Origin: Pseudomonadota bacterium
GTDB lineage: Bacteria > Pseudomonadota > Gammaproteobacteria > Burkholderiales > Rhodocyclaceae
DNA length: 64,000 nucleotides
Reading direction: 5' to 3'
Assembly (NCBI GenBank): GCA_018261905.1
Contig: JAGTRU010000013.1
Location: 1 to 64,000 of the forward strand
This document shows, piece after piece, positions 20,310 through 32,300 of this stretch. A program made the position numbers and the translations under genes. Position 1 is the stretch's first letter, and each line of letters opens with the position of its first letter. The notes under the pieces are model-generated. The model was not told the DNA's origin. It searched no databases and saw only the letters and a list, made by a program, of their open reading frames with translations.

Positions 20310-23300
20310 GTGAGTCGCCAGTCCGCCCAGGAAGCCATCGCCATTATCGGTGTCGGGCTGCGCCTGCCGGGGGCCGGGTCGCTCGACGAATTCTGGGCCC
20401 ACCTGGCGGCCGGTCGCTCGCTGATCAGCGAAGTGCCGGCCGGGCGCTGGGACAAGGCGGCACTGCGCGGCAATCCGGCCCAGGGCAACAAGACGGGCAG
20501 CATCTGGGGCGGCTTCGTCGATGATGCCGACTGCTTCGATGCTGCCTTCTTCAACATCTCGCCGCGCGAAGCCGCCTGGATGGACCCGCAGCAACGCTTT
20601 GCCCTGGAACTCGCCTGGCAGGCGATCGAGGATGGCGGCTATCGGGCCAGTGCCCTGGCCGGTTCCCGGACCGGCGTCTATATGGGCGTCTGCCACTGGG
20701 ACTACGCCGAACTGCTGGAAAAGCACCTGGCCCAGGTCGATGCCTATACGCCGACCGGCATCGCCTTCTCGATCATCGCCAACCGGGTTTCCCACTTTTT
20801 CGACCTGCGCGGTCCGAGCATCGCCAACGACACGGCCTGCGCCGCCTCGCTGACTTCCGTCTATGAGGCGGTGCGGGCGCTGCAGGCCGGGGAATGCGAT
20901 CTGGCCCTGGCCGGCGGGGTCAATCTGATCTGGTCGCCGAACCATTTCGTCGCCTTCTCGAAAAACGGCATGTTGTCCCGCACCGGCCAAAGCAAGGCCT
21001 TCGATGCCGCGGCCGACGGCTACGTGCGCGGCGAGGGCGGCGCCATGCTGCTGCTCAAACCGCTGGCCCAAGCCCAGGCCGATGGCGATCCGATCCACGG
21101 CGTCATTCGCGGCATCGGCGTCAATCACGGCGGACGGACCAACTCCCTGACCGTGACCAATCCGCAGGCGCAGGCCGCATTGATCGCCGGGGTGATCCGC
21201 GAAGCCGGGGTGGCACCGGACAGCATCAGTTACATCGAGGCCCACGGCACCGGGACGCCGCTCGGCGACCCGATTGAAATCGCCGGCCTCAAGCAGGCCT
21301 TCGCCGCGCTCTACGAAGAGGCGGGCCGCTCGCCGGTGGCCGACAGTTGCGGCATCGGCTCGGTCAAAACCAATATCGGCCACCTCGAAGGCGCCGCCGG
21401 TGTGGCCGGTCTGGTCAAAGTGCTGGCCGCCCTGGAGCACCAGGCCCTGCCGGCCAATGCCAATTTTGCCGAGCTCAATTCGCTGATCGATCTGGCCGGC
21501 ACACCCTTCCGGATCCAGGACAGCCTGGCCGCCTGGCCGATTACGCCGGGCCAACCCCGGCGGGCCGGGGTCAGCGCTTTCGGCTTTGGCGGCAGCAACG
21601 GTCACGTGCTGCTCGAGGAAGCGCCGTTCGCCCCGCCCTCGGCCGATTTCGCCGGCCCGTTCTGGTTGCCCCTGGCGGCTCGCGACGACGCGCGACTGCG
21701 GGCCAACGCCGCTGCCCTGGCCGGTTTCCTGGCGGCCGAGCCGGTCCGTCTGGCTGACCTCGCCTGGACGCTGCAAAGCGCCCGCGAGGCGATGGCCAGC
21801 CGCCTGCTGTTGCGGGTTGCCGACCTCGCCGACCTCGCCGCGGCGCTCGCCGCTTTCCTCGCCGGTCGCAGCGATTCCCGGGTGTGGCTGGCGGCGCCCG
21901 GCGCCGCCGCGGGCGAACCCGGCCCGGCCGAGCCAATGGCCAGCCAGTGGTTGAGCGGGGCGACGGTGGACTGGCGTCAGCTCTATGGCGCCGAGCTCCC
22001 CCGGCGCCTGCACGCCCCGACCTATGTTTTTGCCCGCGAGCGGCACTGGATGGATCTTTCGCTCGGTGCCAAGGACCCGGAACCCTTCGTCCATCCGCTG
22101 GTCCAGCGCAACGTCTCGCAACTGGGGCGGCAACGCTATCAGGCGACGTTCTCCGGCCGCGAGTTTTTCTGGGCCGGGCATCTGGTCGGCGGCGTCCAGA
22201 TCCTGCCCGGCGTGACCTGCCTCGAAATGGCGCGGGCGGCCTGGGCCCTGGCCACCGGCCGGGAGGGCGAAGCCGCCCTGCATCTGGTCATCGACAACCT
22301 GCTGTGGAGCCGCCCCCTGCCGGCCGGCGAGGCGCCGGTGACGGTGGACATCAGCCTGCAGCCGCAGGCCGCGGAGCAACTGGCCTTTGCCATCGAAAAC
22401 CGGGCGCTGCCGGGCGTCAATGCCGAGGGCAGCATCCGGCCGGCGATGCCGGCGGTGGCCGAGGTCCTCGACCTGGCCGACTGGCGCGCCCGGGCCACCA
22501 GCCGCCCGCAGGCGGCGGACCTCTATGCCCGGCTGCGGGCCAGCGGCATGGTGCACGGCGCCAATTTCCAGACCCTCGGCGAGCTCTATCGCGGGGCCGG
22601 CTATCTGCTGGCCAGCCTCAAATTGCCGCGCCATTGGCGGGCCAGCCTGGAAAGCTTCCGCCTCCACCCGCTCTTGCTCGACGGCGCCATCCAGGCCTGG
22701 ATCGGCCTCGAAGAGGAGGGCGGCGGCCGTTCCGGCGCGGCGGTCCCCTTCGCCTGTCGCCGGGTGGAAGTATTCGCGGCGTGCAGCGAAAGCATGTGGG
22801 CCTTGCTGACGCCGATTCCCGGGAAGGGCGATGGCAGTCTGCGGCGTTTCGACATCACCCTGTGTAACGGCGCCGGCCAGGTCTGCCTGCGCTTCCATGA
22901 ACTGGCGCTGCGCCTGATGGCGGAACCGGCCGGGGCGGCCGAACTGCTGTTGTCCACGCCGCACTGGGAAGCCTGCCCGCAGCGCCCGGCGGTAATCCCG
23001 GCGGGGCGCCAGAGCCGCCTGCTGCTGGCCCCTTCGCTGGCCGCCCTGGCGGAACCGCTGGCCGCCCTGAGCGGCTTGCCGGTGACGCTGTTGCCGGCCG
23101 TCGAGCCGGCGGGAAGCGCCGCCCGGGCCTGGTACGGCGTGCTCCAGGCCGAGTTGCAGGCGGCGTTGGCCGAACGCCGCAAACCCCGGCAGCACTGGCT
23201 GGTCGTGTTGCCGGCCGGGGCCGAGGAATTGCCCGGCGCGGCCCTGGCCGCCTTGCTGCGTAGCGCGGCGGCCGAGCAGCCGAAATTTTCCGGGGCACTG

Positions 23301-26300
23301 CTCTGGGTCGCCGGGGAGCTCAGCGCCGCTCGCCTGGCCGCCCTTGTCGCCAGTGAAGCGAGCGGCGCCGACAGCTATACCGAGATTCGTTATGACGCGG
23401 CCGACGAGCGCCAGGTTTGTCGGCCGCAAGTCCTTCTTGCCCTGCCGGCTGACGGTCCCCGTTCGCCAGGCGCCGACGGGGTGGTCTGGATCAGCGGCGG
23501 GCAGGGCGGGCTGGGGCGCCATTTCCTGACCTGGCTGGCCGCCCGCGGCGTCCGCCAGGTCGTCCTCGCCGGCCGGCGGCCGGCGGCCGGGGCGGCGATC
23601 GAGCCGATCGACGGGCTGAGCATCCATTATCGTCCCTGCGATGTCGCCGTCGCCGAGCAAGTGGTCGAACTGGTGGGCTGGATCGAGCGGGACATCGGTC
23701 CCTTGCGCGGCGTCATCCATGCCGCCGGCGTCCTGCGTGACGCCTACCTGTTGCAGCAGCAGGCGGCGGATGTCGATGCGGTGTTTGCGCCGAAGGTGGC
23801 GGGGCTGCTCAACATCGATGTGGCGACGCAGCATTGTGCCCTCGATTTCTTCGTGCTCTGCTCATCCATTGCCGCTACCTTCGGCAATCCCGGACAGAGC
23901 AGCTATGCCGCCGCCAATGCCTGCCTCGATGCCTGGGCCGAGACGCGCCACCGCCAGGTGGCGGCCGGCCAGCGGCAGGGGCGGACGCTGGCAGTGGCCT
24001 GGCCGTTGTGGGCGGCGGGCGGAATGACGGTGGAGGCGACGACGCGGGCCGCCCTGCAGCGTCGTTTCGGTACCCTGCCGTTGCCGACCGGGGTGGCGCT
24101 GGAGACCCTCGAACGCCTGCTCAATGCGCCCGAACCGAGCCGGGTGACCGTGCAGTACGGCCCACCGGGCCGCCTGCAGCAGGTTATTGCTGAGTATGGC
24201 GCCGACCTGGCCGACAGCCCGCCAGCGGCGCCGGCCCTGGCTGCCGCGCCGGGCGATCACCGGGAGTTCGCGGGCGACACACTGCGGCCGCGGGTCATCG
24301 ACTGGCTGAAAGACCTGTTGGGCGAACTGATCCAGATGGACCCGGCGCGTCTCCGGGCCAATCGCCAGTTGGCGGAATACGGTCTGGATTCGATCGTGAT
24401 CGTCGAAATGACCAGCCGGATGGAAGCGTCCCTCGGTCCGCTGGCGAAAACCCTGTTTTTCGAATATGTCGATCTCGACGGTGTTGCCGGTCATTTGCTG
24501 GAAAGCCACGGGGCGGCCCTGAACGCGCTGCTGGGCGGCGGCGAGGCGGCGCTGGCCGCGGCCGGCGAGGCGCCGACGCCGGCCGCGCCCGACAGTCCGG
24601 CAGCGGCGGCGGGGCTCGGCGAACACGACATCGCCATTGTCGGTCTATCGTTGCATGTCGCCGGGGCCGACGACCAGGAAAGTTTCTGGCAGATGCTGGA
24701 ACAGGGGCTGCACGGCTTCCGGCGCTATCCGCCGGAACGCTGGAACCACGAGGCGCTGGTCCATCCGGAACGCGATGTGCTGGGCAAGACGGTGGTCCAG
24801 ACCGGCGCCTTCATGAATGGCATCGATCTCTTCGATCCCCGCTATTTCCGCATTTCCCAGGCCGAAGCCGAACTGATGTCGCCCGAGGTCCGGCTCTTCC
24901 TGCAGTCTTGCGTCGAAGCCTTCGAGGATGCCGGCTATTCGCGGGAAACCCTGCAGCGCGAGTACGGCGGCGAGGTCGCGGTGATCGTCGGTTCGATGAC
25001 CAACGACTACAACCTGTACGGCTTCCAGAACATGCTGCAGCGGGGGGCGCTGGCCAGCGGCAGTTACACCGGCACGGTGCCGAACATGGTGTCGTATTAC
25101 TACGGTTTCACCGGGCCGTCCTATTTCCTCGACACCATGTGTTCGGCCGCCGCCACCTGCGTCCATGAAGCCGTGCACATGCTGCGCAGCGGGCGCAGCC
25201 AGATGGCCCTGGCCGGCGGCATCAGCCTGCTGCTCCATCCGCAGAAACTGATCGCCACCTCGCAGGAACATTTCACCAGCAAGAGCGCCGAAGTGATCCG
25301 CGGTTACGGCCTCGGCGCCGACGGCACCATCCTCGGCGAAGGCGTCGGCGCCCTGGTCATGAAGCGGCTGGCCGATGCCGAACGCGATGGCGACCGCATC
25401 TACGGCGTGATCAAGGGCAGCGCCGTGAGCAATGCCGGGGTGCGCAACGGCTTCACCGTGCCCAATCCGCGCCAGCAGGCGGTGGCCATCGAAAAGGCCC
25501 TGCTGGACAGCGGCATCGAACCGGCCAGCATCGGCTACATCGAGGGCCACGGTTCCGGCACCGCGCTCGGCGATCCGATCGAGGTCCGGGCCCTGAGCGA
25601 GGCCTACGGTCCCTACTTCAGTCAGCCCCAGGTCTGCCCGCTCGGCACCGTCAAGTCGAACGTCGCTCATCTGCTGGGCGCCGCCGCGCTGCCGGGCATC
25701 GTCAAGGTGCTGTTGCAGATGCAGCACGGCAAACTGGCGCCGTCGCTGCACGCCGCCACCCTGAATCCGAATATCCCCTTTGCCCAGACGCCGTTCTACG
25801 TCCAGCGGGAATTGACCGACTGGCCGCGCAAGAAGGATGCGGCCGGGCGGGAGTGGCCGCGGCGGGCCGGGGTCACCTCGATCGGCGCCGGCGGCATGAA
25901 CGCCCATCTCATTCTCGAAGAATACCGGCCCCCGGCGCCGCTTGCCGGGGGCGCGGGGAACCCCGTGCTGGGCGTTTTCTCGGCGATGAGCAGCGAACGC
26001 CTGCGGGCCGTGCTCGAGCGTTTTTGCACCCATCTCGAAGCACACCCGGATTTGCCCCTGGCCGATCTGGCGTGGACCCTGCAGGTCGGCCGCAACGAAT
26101 TGCCCTGTCGCCTGGCCCTGGTCATTAGCGATCAGGCGCAACTGCTGCAGCGTCTGCGCGCTTTCCTGGCGGCCGACAGCAGCGGCGGGGCGGCGAACCT
26201 GTTCTATACGCCGAGCATTCTCGATTGCGACCCGCAGGTCGCCCCGGCGCAACTCGAACAGGCCCTGGCCGAGCGCCAGTTGGCGCAGTTGGCGGCGTGG

Positions 26301-29300
26301 TGGAGCCAGGGGGTGAGCATCGCCTGGCCGGCCCTGTACGGCGCTGCGCGGCCGCGGCGCCTGGCGCTGCCGGCCTATCCCTTCGAGAAAGTACGCTGCT
26401 GGTACCAGGAATATCCGGACGCCCCGTCGGTCGTCCATCCCCTGGGCGCCACCCGGAAGCTGCATCCCTTCGTCGGCAGCAATCATTCCGACCTGCAGGG
26501 CCTGTGCTACCGGACGCCGATCTACCTCAACGAATTGCTCGATTACGTCTATACAGAGGCCCGCCAGCCCCGCTTGCTGCCGACGGCGGTGGTCGAGATG
26601 ATGGCCGCGGTGGCAAGTCTGGCCGGTTGCGCGACGGGCTTTTCGCTGGTCGACCTGGAAGTCGGCCAGGCCGTGGACTGGGCGGCGGTCAAGACGCTGA
26701 CAGCCGAAGTGACGGCGGCGGGGAGCGATCTGCAGATCGAACTGACGGTCGAACTGGCCGCCGGCCACCGTCTGCCGCTGGCCGGCGCCCGGGTGCTGCG
26801 CCCGAGCCCCGATGCCGCGCCGCCGGTGTGGCGGGAAGCCGTGCCGCCCGCCGCTGGCCAAGCCCTCAGCGGCGAGCAGTTCTACCAGCAGTTGGCGGCC
26901 GCCCAGTGGCTCTTCAAGCCTTACCTGGAAGTGGTGGAAAGCGTCCGCCATTTGCCGCAGGGTGGGGTGTTGTGTCAACTCCTGGCCAGTCATCCCGAAC
27001 AGGACCCGTTCAAACGCCATTTGCTGCTGCCGCCGCGCCTCTTGGGCGCCCTCTGGCAGGCCTTGTTGCTGGTCGAAGCGGCGGCCGCTCGCTCGACGCT
27101 GGGCCGTCTCGGCCGGCTTTACCTGGCCGCCGGCCACGCCAGCCAGCTCTTGTTGCGCCCGGCGCCGATGCCGGCGCTGTGGGATGCGCTGTTCCTCGAC
27201 GCCGATGGGCAAGTCGTTGCTGCATGCCAGGGCTTGGCGCTGCACGCCGCCGCCGACCTGGGGCGCCCGGCGGCGCTGCCGCTTACGCCGCCCGGTGGCC
27301 GGGCAGCAGCGGTCGAAGCGGCGGCGCGCCTGACGCTGGCGCCCGTCACCGAAGCCGCGGCGGCGGCCATGGCCCGTTACAGTCGAGATCTGCGCCAACT
27401 GGTCGGGCAGCTACTGAAATTCGATGCGGCCGAGATCAGCCCGCGCTCGCCATTTTACGATCTCGGCTTCGACTCCATTTCGCTGACCCGGTTGGCCAAT
27501 GAAATCAACGGTCGCTACGGCAGCAACCTGACCCCGGCGATTTTCTACGAGTGCGAGCATATCGAGGCCCTGGCCGCTTGGCTGGCCCGCCGCTGGCCGG
27601 TGGCGGCGGATGGGGGGGCTGAGGCGGCGGTGGAAACGGCGGTGGAAACGGCGCCCCGGTCGGCGCTGCCCGGGGCGCTGCCGCTCGGTCGTGGCGTGCC
27701 GGGCGCCACGCCTGGCGCGCCGGACGCGGCTATCGCGATCATCGGCCTGGCGGCGCGGCTGCCGGGGTGCAGCGATGCGGCGGATTTCTTCCAGCATCTG
27801 CTGGCCGGCGACGATCTGCTCGGCGATCTGCCGCTCGAACGCTATCCGCCGGCCTATCGGGAACGTCTGGTGGCGGCCGGCTTTCCGTTGCGCGGCGGCT
27901 TCCTGAGCGATATCGACCGCTTCGACGCGGCCTTTTTCAAGATCTCGCCGCACGAGGCCGAGCGCCTCGACCCGCAGCAGCGCCTGGTCCTCGAAACGGT
28001 CTACCGGACGCTCGAGAATGCCGGCTATGCGGCCGACGAACTGCCCGCCGAGACGGGCGTTTTCGTCGGCGTCAGCGGTCGTGACTACGGCAGCCTGTTG
28101 CAGGCCCACGGTGTCGACAGCGATGGCTATGTGGCGACCGGCAATTCCCTGGCCATGGTCGCCAACCGGGTCTCCTGGCACTTCGACCTGCAGGGGCCGA
28201 GCGAGGCGGTGGATACCGCCTGTTCCAGTTCGCTGGTCGCCCTCCTGCGCGCCGCCGAGGCCATCCGCAGCGGCCGCTGTCGCCTGGCGCTGGTCGCCGG
28301 GGTCAATCTGGCGCTCGCCCTCGAAGGCTTCACCGGACCCTGGCAGGCCGGCATGTTGAGCCCGAGCGGACGCTGCCAGACCTTTTCCCGCGCCGCCGAC
28401 GGCTATGTCCGCGGCGAGGGCGTCGTCGCCCTGCTCCTCAAGGGGCGGGCCGCGGCCGAGCATGACGGCGACCGCATCCTCGGCCTGCTGGCCGGCGGCG
28501 CCGAGAATCACGGCGGTCATGCCGGTTCGCTGACGGCGCCCAATACCAGGGCCCAGGCCGAGCTGGTGTGCCAGGCGATGGCCGGTATTCCGCCGGCCTC
28601 GATCGGTTACATCGAGGCCCACGGCACCGGCACCAGCCTCGGCGACCCGGTGGAAATCAACGGCCTGCGCCTGGCCTACGGCCGCCTGGAAGAGGGCGCT
28701 GCGCCGCACATCGGCCTCGGCTCGGTGAAATCGAATATCGGCCACCTGGAAGCCGCTGCCGGCCTGGCCGGCGTCCTCAAGGTGCTGCTCGCCTTGCAGG
28801 CTGAAGAATTGCCGCCCACCCTGCATTGCGCCGAGATCAACCCCTACCTCGAGTTGTCGGGCAGTCCCTTCTACCTGGTGCGCGAACGCCAGCCCTGGCG
28901 GCGGCCGGTCGATGCCGCAGGGCGGCCTCTGGCGCGCCGGGCCGGCGTTAGCAGTTTCGGTTTCGGCGGCAGCAATGCCCATGTCGTGCTTGAGGAATAT
29001 CCCGCCGGCCCGCGCTTGCCGCGTCGTCAGCCGCTGCCGGCCCGGCCGTTCGCGGCGACCCGCTACTGGTTGCCGCAGGCCGCCGCCGAGACCGTGCTCC
29101 TCGCTCCGCGCTGGGAAGACCAGCCCGTGCCGGCCGGGACCGGACCGGCCGCCAGTCGGCGCCGCATCCTGCCCTGTGAATTCGCACTGCCGGCTGCTAC
29201 CCCGGGCCTTATCGCCGTACCGCAGCTAAGCGGCGATCTGGGCCAACGCTACGGGGCCCTGGCCAGCCTGCTGCTCCAGACCCTGCAAGGCGAAGCGGCG

Positions 29301-32300
29301 GCCGGACTGGACGGCGAATTGCTGCTGCAATTGCTGGTTCCGGCGGATGACGAACGCAGCGTGTACGCCGGTCTGGGCGCGCTGCTCGACAGCGCCCGGG
29401 CCGAAAACCCGCGCCTGGTCGGGCAGGTCATCGCGCTGCCCGGCGCCTTGGCGGCCGGTGAAGTCCTTGCTCTTCTGGCCGCCGAAGCGCGTCAGCCGCA
29501 GGCGCGGCGCGTCCGTTACCAGGCGGGCCGGCGCCAGCTCCGGGTGTGGCGCGACCTGCCGCCGGGCGGTCCGGGAAGTGCCGACTGGCGTCCGGCCGGG
29601 GTCTACCTGATCAGCGGCGGCCTGGGCGCTCTCGGGCGCCGGCTGGCGACCGAGATCGCCCGCCAGGCGCCGGGCGCCACCCTGGTCCTGGTTGGTCGGG
29701 GCGAGCTCGATGCCGCCCGGCAACGGGCCTTGGACGAGTTGCGCCAGGCCGGAGCGCGGCTCGATTACCGGCCCGTCGACATCACCGACGCCAGCGCCGT
29801 GACCGCCCTGGTCGAGGACATCCGGCGCCGCTATGGCGCCCTGCACGGCGTCATCCATTGCGCCGGCATCCATCGCGATAGCGCCCTGATTCGCAAGACC
29901 CCGGAGCAACTGGCCGCCGTCCTCGCCCCCAAGGTGGCCGGGGTGTTGGCCCTGGAACAGGCCTGCCGGGGCCTGCCGCTCGACTGTTTCATCCTGTTCT
30001 CGTCACTCGCCGGGGCCGTCGGCAATGCCGGCCAGACCGACTATGCGGCCGCCAACGGTTTCCTCGACGCGCTCGCCGAGTGGCGCGGGGCGCCGCTCCA
30101 GGCCATCGACTGGCCGCTCTGGCGGGAGGGCGGGATGCACGTCAGCCCGGCCGGTGAACAGGCCTTCTTCGAAACCATGGGGCAGCGGCCGCTGGCCACC
30201 GCCGCCGGCCTGGCGGCGCTCGCGGCCTGTCGGCGCAGCGCCTGGCCGCAGGTGGCGGTGATCGGCGGCGACGGTCGGCGGATACGGGAATTTTTCCAGT
30301 CGGCAGCGGGCCTGGGCAGTACCCCCGACGCTTCGCCGGCGAGGACGGAAAATCAGGCGGGGCCGGCCGAGGCGGCCGACGATCTGCTGCGCCAGCGGGT
30401 CGGGCAAGCGCTGGGCGGGCTGCTCGGCCGGCTGGCCGGTTTGTCGGCCGGGCAGATACTGCTCGATGAGCCGCTGGAAAATTACGGCATCGACTCCTTA
30501 CTGATCAACCGCCTCAACCGCGAATTGGGCGAGCATTTCGCCAGCCTGTCGAAAACCCTGTTCTTCGAATACCGGACCCTCGCCCAGGTCGCCACTCATC
30601 TCGCCGAGCGGCAGGCGGCGGCCTGTCGGCGCTGGCTTGGCCTGGACGCCACGGAGCGGCCGGCCATCGCCGCGCCGGCCCCTGCTGCCGCGCTGCGCCG
30701 CGCCACCCCGGTCAGTGGCGAGCCGCCCGAAGCGATCGCCATCATCGGTCTGAGCGGCAGTTACCCGGGGGCGCCGACCCTGGCGCAGTTCTGGGCCAAC
30801 CTTGTGGCCGGGCGGGAAAGCATCGGCGAGATACCGGCCGAGCGCTGGGCGGTGGACGAGTATTACGATGCCGACCCCGAGCGGGCGATTGCCGGCGGCC
30901 TGAGTTATGCCCGACGGGGCGGCTTCCTCGAGGGCTTCGCCGATTTCGATCCGGCCTTCTTCCGCCTCTCGCCGCGCGAGGCGGCGGCCATGGACCCGCA
31001 GGAACGCCTGTTCCTGATGCAGGCCTGGGCGGCCTGCGAGGATGCCGGCTATACCCGGGCCCGCTTCGCCAGCCAGCATGCGTCGCGGGTCGGCGTCTTT
31101 GTCGGCGTCAGCAAGACCGGTTACGAACTGCACGGCGCCTGGCAAAGCGAGAACGGCGCGCGGGTCCGGCCGGTGACCTCGTTCGCCAGTGTCGCCAACC
31201 GGGTCTCCTCATGCCTCGACCTGAAGGGCCCCAGTCTGCCGGTCGATACCATGTGTTCGTCGTCGCTGACCGCCATTCACCTGGCCTGCGCCCAATTGCG
31301 CCAGGGCGAGTGCGACGTGGCACTGGCCGGCGGCGTCAATCTCTATCTCCACCCGGACAATTACGCCGCCCTGTGCGCCGCCCGCATGCTCAGTGCGGAT
31401 GGCCATTGCCGCAGTTTCGGCGCCGGCGGCAAGGGCTTCGTGCCCGGTGAAGGGGTCGGCTGCCTGGTCTTGAAGCCGCTCTCCGCCGCCCTCGCCGATG
31501 GCGACCGGATTCATGGGCTGATCCGGGGCAGTGCCGTCAATCACGGCGGGCGGACGGCCGGCTACACGGTGCCCGATCCGCTCGCCCAGGCCGCCGTGGT
31601 GCAAGCCGCGCTGCGTCAGGCCGGAGTTGAGAGTCGGGCCATCAGTTATGTCGAAGCCCACGGTACCGGCACCGAACTCGGCGATCCGATCGAGTTCAAC
31701 GGCTTGCGCAAGGCCTTTGGCGAAGGTCTGCCAGCCGCTCAGTGCGCCCTCGGTTCGGTGAAGTCGGGCATCGGCCACCTCGAAGCGGCGGCCGGCATCG
31801 CCGGCCTGACCAAGGTCCTGCTGCAGATGCGGCACCGCCAGTTGGTGCCCAGCCTGCACGCTGAAACGATCAACCCCAATCTCGATTTTTCCGGCTCGCC
31901 TTTCCGCCTGCAGCGCCAGCTTGCCCCCTGGCCGGCCCCGGCCGCCGGCTTGCCCCGGCTGGCCGGCGTCTCGTCGTTCGGGGCGGGCGGCGCCAACGCC
32001 CACTTGATCGTCGAGGAATGGCCGACGCCGTCCTTCCCGCTCGCCGCCGAGACCCACCTGCCAGCGGCCGGGCCACAGCCCCAGGCGATCGTCCTCTCGG
32101 CCCGCGATGGCGAGCGCCTGCGAGAAGCCGCCCAGGCCCTGCACGATTTCGTCGTGGCCGACGGCCCGGCGCCACGGGCCGGGGCGCCCGTCGCGGCGGG
32201 CGAAATCCGCCGGCTGGTGGCGGAAATTCTCGCCGTCGACGCCGACCAACTCGATGTCGACGAGTCGCTCGACGCCTACGGGTTCGAGCCGATCCACCGC

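Noticed and set aside
20331-21627. KS1 as a KSQ decarboxylating loading domain
   Set aside because: The active residue is Cys177, not Gln, and both catalytic His are present.
20169-23834. Very long open frame on the - strand opposite PKS module 1
   Set aside because: It is a GC-bias shadow. The composition is Arg/Gly/Gln repetitive, no domain is recognisable, and the + strand carries clear KS, DH and KR domains.
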